A stretch of 64,000 bases of DNA, from assembly GCF_014647415.1 (NCBI RefSeq), contig NZ_BMPD01000003.1, positions 1-64,000 on the forward strand. Direction: 5' to 3'. Shown one piece after another: positions 51,026 through 60,591 of this stretch (position 1 is its first letter; each line of letters opens with the position of its first letter). The position numbers and the translations under genes were made by a program. The DNA is from Haloarcula sebkhae. GTDB taxonomy: Archaea > Halobacteriota > Halobacteria > Halobacteriales > Haloarculaceae. The notes beneath the pieces are model-generated. The model had not been told where the DNA came from. It saw only the letters and a program-made list of their open reading frames with translations, and did not search any database.

Positions 51026-51197
51026 CACACAGATATGGACTCACTCGGGCCAATCGGTACTGTCTCGGCGCTAGCAGACGTTTTCTGGTCTGACGCTCCT
51101 CTCGGCGTTTCATCTCGCTCGTAGCTGGCGTGACACGGCCAAGCCACACCTCACGTGAGAAACATTGTCTCTTCGCTGTATCTCTGAACGGCCCTGA

Positions 51198-52358
51198 CTA
51201 CTGCTCTCCAAGTGTGAGCGTCATGTCGTCGAACTCCAGAAACGCAGTCTGGTAGCCGCGATGTCGCGCGATCTGCGGCGGGGCTCCGACCTCTAGCGTC
51301 ATCTCGTCACCCATCGCGATAGCAGGGAACGGGGCACCGTAATGGTACCCCAGTTCGGGGTGAATGGCTGCCTTCAGTGGCTCGCGGACCTCTTCACCGG
51401 CGCTGGAAACAGTTGCTCGGAGGCCCATGAACGGGAGTGGATACTGGTTGTACGGTGTTCGAGCGGACACCGCGAGATACGGGCCCGAACTGTCGATTCC
51501 CGCCGGGGCCTTGCGCAGAACCTGTACCACAAATTTCGCGGCCCCACCCTCGACGATACCACCGTGATCTCCCGGTAGCGCCCTCACCCCCGGCAGCGAT
51601 CCGTTGGGTTTCATGTTCGTCTCCATCGGTTCGAGCGCCCCCGCTTGCCCTGCCTCGTCGACGAACCGCTCGCGGATGTTGTTCGTGATGTCGGTTCTGA
51701 ACAGCAGGTCGAACTCGGCGTCCACTGAGTCGGTGAATCGCCCGCGATACTCCCCTAACTGCCGCGCCGAAACCGGGTCAAACGAGAGTTGCACCGTGTA
51801 CTCACCCTCGTCGGGAAACGCGACGTTGTCTCCGAAGTGGGGGCCCATCTGCTGGGACAGCATCGGCCACAGCGACTTCTCGGCCACACTGTCGCCGCTC
51901 GCGGCGTCTCGAACCTCGACTGGCGGGCTACCCAGCGGGATACGCTGGTTGTACTCCGGGTCCCACACGGTTGCCATAAGGTGCAGTCCCTGCCCATCGT
52001 TGATCCGTACGTAACTCTTCTCTTGGCCAGCCAGTACCCAGAAGTCGTGAAGCAGTGTATAGGACATCGCCACCATGTACGGCCCCACCTCGGTCATACC
52101 GACCATCCGCATCCCGTCCTGATGTGCCGGGATGTGTACCAATGGGCGTTCCTGCGCAGTAGCTGTCGGGAGCTCGTTCTCCCGCCCCGCTTTGGTTCCC
52201 TCGGGCGTTGCTTCGGTGCCGCCAGGTGCAGCCCCGGACGGAGTCTCAGTCTCGCCCGCGGCGTCGTCCCCCGTTGCACAGCCGGCGACACTCATCCCAA
52301 GTGCTACCCCGCTCATAGCGATGAAGTCACGGCGCGTAGGGTCTCTCCCGGGCCACAT
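51198..52358 (-). CDS. Tat lipoprotein with P19/Tp34-like iron-binding domain
   Basis: The protein has 386 residues. The start MWPGRDPTRRDFIAMSG carries the twin-arginine motif (Arg9-Arg10) and lipobox Cys27 (VAGC). A domain from about residue 73 has VHIPAHQDGMRMVGM, ending in LLHDFWVLAG and INDGQGLHLMATVWDP, resembling the periplasmic Fe2+ carrier P19/Tp34 with its Met/His ligands. The C-terminal 150 residues form another beta domain. The gene lies 94 bases after the DyP-like gene on the same strand, suggesting a joint role in iron acquisition. Confidence 0.75.
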   Translation of the reverse strand: MWPGRDPTRRDFIAMSGVALGMSVAGCATGDDAAGETETPSGAAPGGTEATPEGTKAGRENELPTATAQERPLVHIPAHQDGMRMVGMTEVGPYMVAMSYTLLHDFWVLAGQEKSYVRINDGQGLHLMATVWDPEYNQRIPLGSPPVEVRDAASGDSVAEKSLWPMLSQQMGPHFGDNVAFPDEGEYTVQLSFDPVSARQLGEYRGRFTDSVDAEFDLLFRTDITNNIRERFVDEAGQAGALEPMETNMKPNGSLPGVRALPGDHGGIVEGGAAKFVVQVLRKAPAGIDSSGPYLAVSARTPYNQYPLPFMGLRATVSSAGEEVREPLKAAIHPELGYHYGAPFPAIAMGDEMTLEVGAPPQIARHRGYQTAFLEFDDMTLTLGEQ

Positions 52359-52452
52359 GGTCTGTATAGTGATTAGTCTCTCGGAAAGAATATAAAACCT
52401 TGTCAGGGACACACTATCGCCGTCGTTCGGGAGGGCTGTGGGTCCAGTCGGG

Positions 52453-53760
52453 TCACGACGGACGGGGGAACGAGCGCTTTGATCGGGGCGGGAGCAAGTA
52501 GTTCCCGCGTCGAACTGTGGTAATGTACTGCAGTATCCCGTTGTTGTTCTTCGTGCCGACGCCGCCGACATTCGCAACGTCAGTGCCGTTCATGGCGCTC
52601 CGGGTCTGAATAAAGTCCGCGATGCTCTCCTGGAGACTGAGGAAGTGGACACCGGTTCGGCCATCGTCTACTGTCGCGAAGTCGCGTCGGAGGAGCCGTG
52701 GGTCGCCGTTCTCGTCTCGCGCACGTGCGAGCTTCTGGGCGTGCCCGACCACGCCTTCCTCAAATGCGTCGTCACTGACTCGGTCACCGACGCCAGTCTC
52801 TGAGACGAGCGACGAATCACCGAGGTTGTCGCCGACACCCTCAACCAGATCCTCCGCTGCGTGCGTCGCCGAGAACATCTTTGCGACGCGCTGTTCCCGG
52901 GAATCTTGGTTGTACCACTGGTCCAGCTCTGTGCGTAGCAGTGAGAGGTGTTGCGTGGTGCCGCCCGCGAACGGACCCTCGGTGATCGTTACGCTGTTTT
53001 CTGTTGCCTGATTCTCTACAAACCCCGATTTGAAACCCATGAACAGCGGTGCATCTTTGGGGACCGCTCCGTCCGGAACGCCGTCCACGTCGTCGTGTTC
53101 CGCCGGGAGCCCCGGACCGATAAATCCCGTCCGCCGATCGACCAACTCGACTATCCCGTCTATGGTTTCGGTGACTTCGCTCCCGTTTGCGGTTTCCAAC
53201 TCACCGAATAGCGCTTGCTTGGCCTCGAGCACCGCCGAAGCGCGGTCGCTTGCCAGATGAACGAGGAGATCCGGGGTATCGAACGACGGGTCCTCGAAAG
53301 GGGCTAGTGCCGCCGGCCGTGGCAGGTCAACCGACTCCGAAAGCGGTTCGTCGTATCGGTCGAAGTATGCTGGAGAGTAGCCGACAGTAAACAGCAGCCC
53401 GTCGGACGCCCACCGATACGTCTCCTCTAGCTCGCGAAACGCGTTCGCAGCCTGCTTCCGGTCTACGTCGTCGACCGGCCCGTCGCCAACATAGTTAGCC
53501 AGTAGCAACACGTGATGCCGAGCGAGCACCGGGTTCCCGTGCTTGTCGGTTCGAGAGAACTCGTTCCATGCGTGCTGTCGATTCGGTAGTTCAGCCGCTG
53601 ATTCAGTGCCGTCTGGCCGGTCGGTATTACGGTTAGCCTCTCCCGTCTCCGTTGGCTGGCTCTCTAGATTGAGGCAGGCTGCGAGCCCTGCCGACCCTCC
53701 GACCGCGACGGCTGCGCGGAGCGCTTCCCGGCGGGTCAGGTTCCTGTCTCCGTCCGTCAT
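52453..53760 (-). CDS. Tat lipoprotein, DyP-type peroxidase-like (DUF7405)
   Basis: The protein has 435 residues. The twin-arginine motif TRREALRA (Arg10-Arg11) and lipobox Cys29 (LAAC) mark export. The DyP-like core shows SDRASAVLEAK, a heme-ligand-like His in VVGHAQKLARARDENG, then PRLLRRDF and HFLSLQESIADFIQ, resembling EfeB proteins. The catalytic GxxDG of classical DyP enzymes is not clear, so peroxidase activity is uncertain. It is probably the partner of the P19-like protein downstream. The ATG at 53760 follows an alternative TTG. Confidence 0.7.
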   Translation of the reverse strand: MTDGDRNLTRREALRAAVAVGGSAGLAACLNLESQPTETGEANRNTDRPDGTESAAELPNRQHAWNEFSRTDKHGNPVLARHHVLLLANYVGDGPVDDVDRKQAANAFRELEETYRWASDGLLFTVGYSPAYFDRYDEPLSESVDLPRPAALAPFEDPSFDTPDLLVHLASDRASAVLEAKQALFGELETANGSEVTETIDGIVELVDRRTGFIGPGLPAEHDDVDGVPDGAVPKDAPLFMGFKSGFVENQATENSVTITEGPFAGGTTQHLSLLRTELDQWYNQDSREQRVAKMFSATHAAEDLVEGVGDNLGDSSLVSETGVGDRVSDDAFEEGVVGHAQKLARARDENGDPRLLRRDFATVDDGRTGVHFLSLQESIADFIQTRSAMNGTDVANVGGVGTKNNNGILQYITTVRRGNYLLPPRSKRSFPRPS

Positions 53761-53911
53761 CAACTACTGTCCGTTCGGACGAGTTCGGCATAAATATTTG
53801 CCTGACATCCAACAGGACGACCTTTTGCGGCCTGTCTCTGCTCGCTACGAGGCGTTTCCGCTACTGAGGCGATCAAAATAGACGGGTGACGCTCTCCAAG
53901 AAAACGTGCCG

Positions 53912-55087
53912 CTATTCGTAGACGTGGACGCTTCCGGTGGTGTTGTCCTCGATGTAGTCCCAGTCATACTCGACGCCCAGACCGGGGCCGTCAGGGACAC
54001 TGACCGTTCCGTCGTCATCGACAGCGTCCATCAGGTCGGAGTAGCCGCCCTCGTACACCGGCGGCTGAGTGTTCTGGCAGTCCGGGTGGACAAGCGCCAT
54101 TTCGTAGTAGTTGGAGTTGCGGCAGGCGGCGATGCAGTGGCGCTGGGCGGGACCAGGCGCGTGGAACTCCACGTCCAGTCCGAACGCCTCGGCCATGCGG
54201 GCCACCTTGATCGCGCCGGTGATGCCCGCGTCGTATTCGGGGTCGGCCCGGAGGAAGTCGGTCGCCTCGCTGGCGGCGAAGTCGGATTTGATTTCCAGTC
54301 CGCGGATGTGTTCGGTCTGGAGAATCGGCGTGTCGAGTTTCTGTGCCAGCTTCTTGTGGGCGTGTTGTGAGATGCCGCCGTCACGGAACGGGTCCTCGTA
54401 CCAGAAGAAGTCCTGTTCATCGAGCGCCCGGCCCAGTTCCAGCGCGTCAGCAAATGTCTCCAGTTCGCAGGCCGGGTCGTGCATTAGGTCCATCTCGTCG
54501 CCGACTGCTTCGCCGACAGCGTGAACCGCTTCGACTTCGCGGTCAAGGCTCCGAGAGTCGTCGCCGCCGCCCCAGCCGTGAATCTTGAAGCCGCCGAAGC
54601 CCTCGTCGCGGCACTCCTCGGCGAAGTCGGCGAAGGCTTCGGGTGAGTCCAGCCCGCCCGCGTCGTCGCCGTGGTACGTCGACGCGTAGGTAGGAATACG
54701 CTCGCGGTAGGTCCCCAGCAGTTCGTGAATCGGCGCGTCGTAGTACTTGCCGGCGAAGTCCCACAGCGCGATGTCGATTGGGCCGATACCCATCCGGTCG
54801 TACTTCCGGAGCGCGCGCTTACATTCGGACCAGTGCTTTTCGCGTTTCAGCGGGTCCTTGCCGATGAGATACTGGGCGGTGATGTTGTACTGGGCGGCTG
54901 CCGGCGAGTTGCCGCCGACGTACTCGCCCGTAATTCCCTCATCAGTATGGATCTGGATGCCGAATAGTTTCCGCGTCGTTGTCTCGCCCGGCGCATAGAC
55001 CAGATTGAAACCGTGCTTGTCGGTCCCCACGTCCTCGAGGGGGTACTCGAACTCTCGGCTTTCGATCTTCGTTATCGTTGGCGACAT
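53912..55087 (-). CDS. Enolase-superfamily sugar-acid dehydratase (xylonate/arabinonate type)
   Basis: The protein has 391 residues. It dehydrates pentonates to 2-keto-3-deoxy-pentonate in the oxidative pentose route. The mandelate-racemase fold shows KxH in GFKIHGWGGGD, metal ligands in LMHDPACE and FWYEDPFRDG, then LQTEHIRG and the catalytic His in EFHAPGPAQRH. The start MSPTITKIESREFEYPL at 55087 is preferred to the longer upstream frame and lies about 27 bases after a TATA-like TTTAATATCC. The cluster context (lactonase, xylose dehydrogenase, aldehyde dehydrogenase) supports the xylonate function; other sugar acids are possible. Confidence 0.82.
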   Translation of the reverse strand: MSPTITKIESREFEYPLEDVGTDKHGFNLVYAPGETTTRKLFGIQIHTDEGITGEYVGGNSPAAAQYNITAQYLIGKDPLKREKHWSECKRALRKYDRMGIGPIDIALWDFAGKYYDAPIHELLGTYRERIPTYASTYHGDDAGGLDSPEAFADFAEECRDEGFGGFKIHGWGGGDDSRSLDREVEAVHAVGEAVGDEMDLMHDPACELETFADALELGRALDEQDFFWYEDPFRDGGISQHAHKKLAQKLDTPILQTEHIRGLEIKSDFAASEATDFLRADPEYDAGITGAIKVARMAEAFGLDVEFHAPGPAQRHCIAACRNSNYYEMALVHPDCQNTQPPVYEGGYSDLMDAVDDDGTVSVPDGPGLGVEYDWDYIEDNTTGSVHVYE

Positions 55088-55214
55088 TTGTCTGATGTTC
55101 CGAGGTTGGGATATTAAAGCTATCCCGCGCCAAACGAACGACAGCACGCCGGGTGGCTGTTTGAACCTGTATCCGCTTCATCAAACGAAAGGCAGGGCGG
55201 AAACGGCGACGCCA

Positions 55215-56081
55215 TCAGCCGTCGCCCAGCGCGTTGAGACGGCGAATCCCGGGCTCACCCAGCCGCACTGAACAGCCGATGTACAGCGGTTCGATGACTC
55301 GGGGGTAGTCGAACGACACCGCGTGCTCGTGAAGCACCTTCGGGTCGCCGGCTTCACCCTGCCACATATCGTGATGGGAGGGGAGCAACCGGGATAGCTG
55401 GAGCTGGTTCGCGGCTTCGATGACCTCGTTTTCGTCCATATACCACTTCGTTCTGACACCGCTGTCTGACTCAGGTTCGTAGATGGAACCGACGGTGCCA
55501 AACGCCAGCGCCCCCACGTCGATGTCGAACCGCTCGCCGACGTCGGAAAACGCCTCGGCAGGCCGGCTATCGCCGGCGTGGAAGAACGTCCCGGCGTCGT
55601 GCTCGATGACGTACCCCACCGGTTCGATGGCGTCGGGGTCGTTCGTCCCAGTAACGTGGACGGTGAAATCGCCGACAGCGAACTCGTCGCCGACGGCGAT
55701 CTCGTTGCGCTGCTCGTCGGGCACCCGCATCTCACCGTCGTAGTCCGGGGACTCGTACGATGCCGACGGCGCATACAGATCCGCGCCGAGGTCCTCGACC
55801 AGCGGGCCGTACGACGGCGGATGCATATGATCGATGTGTTCGTGTGTGACGAGTGTGGCATCACACTGGGTCGCGTCCGCGGGGTCCATCGGCACCGGAA
55901 TCATACGGATGAGGTTCGGCGGATCGCCAGTACCGAAGTAGGGGTCGATGTACAGCGTCGTCGACTGCGAGCGGAGTACGAACCCGTTACAGCCGAGATA
56001 CCAGATCACGACGCCGTCGCCGGGGTCTGTCGCTTCTATCTCGTCGCGGACGAACCAGTTGTCCCACGTTGACTGAACCAT
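55215..56081 (-). CDS. MBL-fold hydrolase, candidate pentonolactonase
   Basis: The protein has 288 residues. The metallo-beta-lactamase motif is TLVTHEHIDHMHPP (HxHxDH), with further ligands in FFHAGDSRPAEAF and LLPSHHDMW. The start MVQSTWDNWFVRDEIEAT at 56081 is used because the sequence before it is unlike the family. In Haloferax an MBL-type enzyme opens xylono- and arabinono-lactones; this gene, 43 bases after the xylose dehydrogenase, is the likely counterpart. That assignment is from context. Confidence 0.72.
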   Translation of the reverse strand: MVQSTWDNWFVRDEIEATDPGDGVVIWYLGCNGFVLRSQSTTLYIDPYFGTGDPPNLIRMIPVPMDPADATQCDATLVTHEHIDHMHPPSYGPLVEDLGADLYAPSASYESPDYDGEMRVPDEQRNEIAVGDEFAVGDFTVHVTGTNDPDAIEPVGYVIEHDAGTFFHAGDSRPAEAFSDVGERFDIDVGALAFGTVGSIYEPESDSGVRTKWYMDENEVIEAANQLQLSRLLPSHHDMWQGEAGDPKVLHEHAVSFDYPRVIEPLYIGCSVRLGEPGIRRLNALGDG

Positions 56082-56124
56082 GCGCCGAACTATGTCTGGC
56101 CGGGTCAAAAAATCTCGCACCGGA

Positions 56125-57207
56125 TCAATCGAGCGTGACCGTCGACTCCGTCTTGGAGGCTTCGTAGACGGCCTTGATCGTGTTGATGTCGACGAGGCCG
56201 TGTTCCCCGTCGGCGTAGGGCTCAGTGCCGGTCAGCAGACAGTGGGCGAAGTACTCGAACTCCTCTTCCATCTGGTCGATCTGTTCGAAGTCGATGTCGA
56301 CCGTCGTCCCCTCGTGAGACAGCTGGAGCGCGCGGTCGTCCCAGGGGTAGAAAGCCGGTTCGACGCGGACCTTGCCCTCAGTTCCGAGTACGGAGATGTG
56401 GCTGTCGAGATGTGCGTTCTGGCTGGCGGTACACACCGCGTACGCGTGGCCGGGGAAATCTAGCTGGAACGCCCCGTGTTCGTCGGGCACGTCGGCAAAC
56501 TCCTCTTGCACCGATGCGACGGTTCCCCGGACGGCCACGGGGTCGGCATCCAGCAGGAATCGGCTCGTGTTCAGCGGATAGATGCCGATATCCATGACGG
56601 CACACCCACCGGACAGCTCCCCGTCCAGCCGCCACTGGTCGGGGTCGGGGACGAGTTCGAGAATGGGTTCGGTCATGTTGCCGTGGACGAACAGCGGCTC
56701 GCCGATGTACCCCTCGTCGATGAGGTCCTTCGCTCGCCGGACGGCTGGCTCGGTGTGCATCCGATAGGCTATCATCAGCGTCACGTCGTGTTCCTCACAG
56801 ACCTCGACCATTCGCTCGGCGCGTTCGATGGTGGCCTCCATCGGCTTCTCACAGAGGATCGCCTTGTCCAGTTCTGCCGCCGTCTCGACGTACGGGAGGT
56901 GGAGCGCATTCGGGGTGACGATGTAAACGGCGTCGTACGCGTCGCTTGCGGCCCCATCGTGGAACCCCTCGTACGTAATCGCGTGTTCGACTGTCTCCGA
57001 ATCAGCTGCCACGTCCGCCGCTTTCTCGCGGTCGCTGCTGACCAGCACAGTCGTTTCACAGAGCTCCGCCGCGTCGACGGCGGGCATCGCCTGTTCGGTG
57101 GTCCACCAGCCGACGCCGATCATCGCGAACCGAACTGGGTCGTCGGTCTCTGTCTGTTCTTGCCAGTCTCGACGGTCGAATCCTCCCGTGAGCGCGTTAA
57201 CGTTCAT
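56125..57207 (-). CDS. D-xylose 1-dehydrogenase (NADP+), Gfo/Idh/MocA family
   Basis: The protein has 360 residues. It oxidises D-xylose to xylonolactone. The N-terminus MNVNALTGGFDRRDWQEQ and FAMIGVGWWTTEQAMPAVD closely recall the Haloarcula/Haloferax enzyme. The Rossmann motif is followed by CEKPMEATIERAERM, with the catalytic Lys of the EKP motif, and CAVMDIGIYPLN. A TATA-like GATAATATCC lies about 27 bases before the ATG, supporting a leaderless start. It is the first gene of the lactonase unit. Confidence 0.9.
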   Translation of the reverse strand: MNVNALTGGFDRRDWQEQTETDDPVRFAMIGVGWWTTEQAMPAVDAAELCETTVLVSSDREKAADVAADSETVEHAITYEGFHDGAASDAYDAVYIVTPNALHLPYVETAAELDKAILCEKPMEATIERAERMVEVCEEHDVTLMIAYRMHTEPAVRRAKDLIDEGYIGEPLFVHGNMTEPILELVPDPDQWRLDGELSGGCAVMDIGIYPLNTSRFLLDADPVAVRGTVASVQEEFADVPDEHGAFQLDFPGHAYAVCTASQNAHLDSHISVLGTEGKVRVEPAFYPWDDRALQLSHEGTTVDIDFEQIDQMEEEFEYFAHCLLTGTEPYADGEHGLVDINTIKAVYEASKTESTVTLD

Positions 57208-57878
57208 GCCGCTGTCATCGACTGGCTGGATATTATCTTTTGTGTTGGGACGCCCGTGTCAGCCTGCACTGTTCCAGCGGAACGAATGATAGTTCACCAG
57301 TTGAGTAAGCTGGTCCCGACAGATGACATAGGTGTTTGGTACTGTGGAACGATATGATAGTCTCACCCGACGATATCTTACACCGACCGGGGCGACAATT
57401 CGAGTGGAAAATGCTGTCTCACGGTCCGTCTGTGGTCTGTCTTCGTCTCCGCTCTCCGGTTTTCCGTATCGAGAATAACGACAGTACAACCGTTACGGAA
57501 GGTGTTCCATCATTATGAACGGATGGCCGTGAGTGGAGTACCTCGGTTCGTTTGACAGAGGATCGATTCGGATCTCTGTCCCACCCGCTGTGTGCACACG
57601 TGGTATTTCTCGCCGCACTCAGACTGGCCCGGTTAGTGGTATTTCGCGGTAGTGACGCTTGGTCCGGATGCTGGGGCGCTAAAAACGAGAGTGGAACGTC
57701 TGTATGGGACAGACAGTGCCGATGCTGGGATCGGTCCACCATCGTCGGTCGGTGGGCTACGACCATGACTTTGCACGCTCTTGCGGTTGCCAAGAGCGAC
57801 AAGAAGTATCGATTAGTACCATATAAAAACTATGTAGCAAAAATGCCACTTCGTAGTTAGCGGTGATGGCCGCCTCGA
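57208..57878. other. Intergenic region between xylose and aldehyde dehydrogenase genes
   Basis: About 670 bases without a supportable gene. The left end carries the xylose dehydrogenase promoter. Near 57820-57831 a TATA-like ATATAAAAAC points rightwards, but the next ATG opens only five codons. No repeat or RNA structure was recognised. Confidence 0.4.
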
Positions 57879-59324
57879 TTAGCTGTTGCGGTACACCGTC
57901 TTGATGTAGCTGAAGAACTCCAGTCCGGCGTCACCCTGCTCGCGGTAGGTGTTCGTCGAGGAGCGCTTGAGGCCGCCGAAGGGAACGTGCAGCTCCAGCC
58001 CAGTCGTCTTCTCGTTGACTTTGACCACACCGGACTCGGAACGCTCGATGAACTCGTTTTCCTCCTCGATTTGGTCGGTCACGATGCTGGCCGAGAGCCC
58101 GTAGTCGATATCGTTGGCGACCTCGACACCTTCGTCGAAGTCGGAGACGGGAATCACGGCGAGCACCGGCCCGAATACCTCTTCCTGTGCGATTCGCATA
58201 TCCGACTCGACGTCGGAGAAGACGGCCGGCGAGATGAAGTTCCCGGCGTCGTACTCGCCACCGGTGAGTTCCTCGCCGCCCGTTTCGAGAGTCGCCCCCT
58301 CCGACTGTGCGATGTCGATGTACTCCAGGCTTCCCGCGAGTTCGTCCTCACTGACGTGGGGGCCCATGCCGGCCCGGTCGAGGCCGTTTCCGATATCCAG
58401 GGACTCTGCATAGTCGACGATGGCGTCAAGGAACTCGTCGTACACGTCCTCGTGGACGATAGCCCGGGAGGTCGCCGTACAGGCCTGCCCCGTCCCGCCG
58501 AAGGCTCCGGCTCCAACGATGTCGGCCGCTTTGTCCACGTCGGCGCTCGGCATGACCACAGTCGGGTTCTTTCCGCCCATCTCCGCCTGAGCGCGCTTCC
58601 CGTTGCTCGTCGCCTGTTCGTAGACGTGTTCGCCGACCGAGGCACTGCCGGTGAACGACACTACGTCGACGTCGTCGTGGGTGGTCAGTCGCTCACCGAC
58701 CTCGCTCCCGGGGCCACAGACCAGATTGATAGCGCCGTCCGGAATGCCAGCCTCGTCCAGCGCCTCAACGATCATCGCGCCGACGGTCGGTGCCTGCATC
58801 GCGGGCTTGATGACGACAGTATTGCCGACCGCAAGCGCCGGAGCAATCTTCCAGGCCGGGATCGCGATGGGGTAGTTCCACGGCGTGATGAGCGCCGCGA
58901 CGCCCATCGGCTCTTTCTTCGTCTGCAGGCTGGCCCGTCCGCCACTTGGCTGTTTGACGGTCCCGCCGAAGTCGCGTGCCTTCTCCGCGTAGTAATAGAA
59001 GATATCAATCGCCCGCTGTACCTCGCCTTCGGCTTCGCCGAGCGGCTTCCCCTCTTCGCGGGTCAGTGTCTCCGCAAGCTCGTCTTTCCGGGATTTCAGG
59101 ATTTCACCGGTCTCACGCAGGATCGCACCACGCTCCGGGCCGGGCATCTCGCCCCATTCGTCTGTTGCTGCTGCCGCGGCCGCGACCGCTTCGTCGGCGT
59201 CCGCCGCCGAGGCCACCGGAACCGTGCTGACGATGTCAGTCTCGTCTGCCGGGTTCGTGACGTCATGTGTCTCTCCGCTCCCGGTCCACTCACCGCCGAT
59301 ATAGTTCTCATACGTCTGCGTCAT
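57879..59324 (-). CDS. Aldehyde dehydrogenase, candidate 2-oxoglutarate semialdehyde dehydrogenase
   Basis: The protein has 481 residues and is a NAD(P)+-dependent aldehyde dehydrogenase. N-terminal FINGGEW-like YIGGEWTGSGETHDV, ITPWNYPIAIPAWKIAPAL, catalytic Glu in EMGGKNPTVVM and nucleophilic Cys in GGTGQACTATSRAIV are all intact, as is EEVFGPVLAVI. In the oxidative pentose route this enzyme makes 2-oxoglutarate, and the clustering with xylose dehydrogenase supports that. A TATA-like TAAGTATTG lies about 28 bases before the ATG. Confidence 0.88.
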   Translation of the reverse strand: MTQTYENYIGGEWTGSGETHDVTNPADETDIVSTVPVASAADADEAVAAAAAATDEWGEMPGPERGAILRETGEILKSRKDELAETLTREEGKPLGEAEGEVQRAIDIFYYYAEKARDFGGTVKQPSGGRASLQTKKEPMGVAALITPWNYPIAIPAWKIAPALAVGNTVVIKPAMQAPTVGAMIVEALDEAGIPDGAINLVCGPGSEVGERLTTHDDVDVVSFTGSASVGEHVYEQATSNGKRAQAEMGGKNPTVVMPSADVDKAADIVGAGAFGGTGQACTATSRAIVHEDVYDEFLDAIVDYAESLDIGNGLDRAGMGPHVSEDELAGSLEYIDIAQSEGATLETGGEELTGGEYDAGNFISPAVFSDVESDMRIAQEEVFGPVLAVIPVSDFDEGVEVANDIDYGLSASIVTDQIEEENEFIERSESGVVKVNEKTTGLELHVPFGGLKRSSTNTYREQGDAGLEFFSYIKTVYRNS

Positions 59325-59735
59325 ACGTTTGATTCATCTCATTCCCAATACTTACGCGTTTCCCATCCTTCGCCGTGCCGCGTCGTTCGACGGTATGGAA
59401 CGACCGGTTGATGCCGGTGGGTCACGGCAATGCTCGAGAACACCGAAGTCGGTGCCATCGCCGCCTGTCCACCCAACCGGATTGTGACAACTGAATCACA
59501 GGGGAATCGCAATCGAAGATCACTAAAATAGCTACCGCTGTCAAACATCACGACAACACAATCTGTGTGTTGCCAGATCTGTCACAACGGGGGCGTGGCC
59601 GCGTTGCGATATCTGTGTTGCTGGAAATACTATGTCGGTCCGTACCGGTCTCTCTGATCTATTCTGTTGCCGTGTCGTTATGATTGCTCGTTGCTTCGCC
59701 CTCTTCTAGTATATAAATCCACTTCATAGTATAAC

Positions 59736-59819
59736 ATGTGTATGTATGTTATCGATCCGTTGCTGGTCGTTGCTGGATCGGCTGTCGCCGGTGCGCCGCT
59801 CACCCGCTATTTGATATAG
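59736..59819 (+). CDS. Possible 27-residue hydrophobic micropeptide
   Basis: MCMYVIDPLLVVAGSAVAGA followed by seven more residues ending YLI. The ATG lies about 25 bases after TATATAAATC, matching leaderless haloarchaeal promoter spacing. The single hydrophobic segment would span a membrane. Its end overlaps the 20-base repeat. No relative is recognised and coding is unproven. Confidence 0.3.
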   Translation: MCMYVIDPLLVVAGSAVAGAPLTRYLI

Positions 59820-59827
59820 CGATATTT
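59808..59827 (+). repeat. 20-base exact repeat, copy 1
   Basis: CTATTTGATATAGCGATATT is identical to 61645-61664. The core ATATAGCGATAT is nearly palindromic (10 of 12 bases). It lies 480 bases upstream of the aldehyde dehydrogenase start. Confidence 0.55.
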
Positions 59828-60052
59828 AATTGATAGGGATAACCAGTACCGGCGAAAAAATACCAGTCAATGCGCTGTAGGGCGGCCCAATTCTCTCGAA
59901 CCAGGTTAAATTTACCATGCTAACGGTTCCAATTTTACCCCTCGATTTCAGATTCTGGATACCAATTCAACAAGTATGTGGACAAATATCACATCAATCT
60001 TTCCAGGGGCCATTATTTAGTACTTAAGTTGATACTGGCGTCTGTACCGAAA

Positions 60053-60322
60053 TTAAACCCGGGCTAACTCGTCGCTGTCCACTCTTTCGAGAAGTTCGTC
60101 AACAAGTGCACTCTTCCGGTGTGATACCAGCAGATGGCAGTAAATGTCCTCTTCACTGTCCGCACCACAGTTACATAGCGGGCATCCATATGCGTCGCTC
60201 TTTGCTCCCTCCGTCGCTCGTTTTGGGATGCTGGCTTGCATATGTAGCTGTAGTGCCTTGCCGAATATAGCGGTTTCTAGGACTGCTATGTTGCTTTCAA
60301 TGTGTCTATAGAGACTTTCCAC
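60053..60322 (-). CDS. C2H2-type zinc-finger small protein
   Basis: The protein has 89 residues. CPLCNCGADSEEDIYCHLLV starts a finger with Cys47, Cys50, His63 and His68; Cys52 and Cys62 are extra. The N-terminal half is helical. It might be a DNA- or RNA-binding regulator. It is a single gene between AT-rich spacers, next to the pentose cluster. The true start may be a downstream ATG (MQASIPKRA). Confidence 0.5.
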   Translation of the reverse strand: MESLYRHIESNIAVLETAIFGKALQLHMQASIPKRATEGAKSDAYGCPLCNCGADSEEDIYCHLLVSHRKSALVDELLERVDSDELARV

Positions 60323-60591
60323 ACGTCGGCATCGGACGCAACACTACCCGGCTACTTGTCTCGATCGGCGTCGCGACAGACCCACACAGTCGTGTTTCTA
60401 TCCACGCCTCAAACGAGATTTTGGTCGGTCAGACCAGCTTACTGAAACCGGCGTGTTACGAGCAGTATCTATGACGAAACTGGCCGAATTCTGACTATAT
60501 ACTTCCGATATGGCTGTTGAATCTGGTTGTCTATGTCTGAAAGCGCTGATTGGACATGTTACTGCGCTTTCGCCGTTACTGAACGATACAA

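Larger units (their letters stand above)
59325..60052. other. AT-rich spacer with repeat and possible micropeptide
   Basis: About 730 bases with lower G+C than the neighbours. It holds a TATA-like TATATAAATC (59710-59719), a short hydrophobic frame (59736-59819), and one copy of a 20-base repeat (59808-59827). No larger gene is supportable. Confidence 0.45.
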
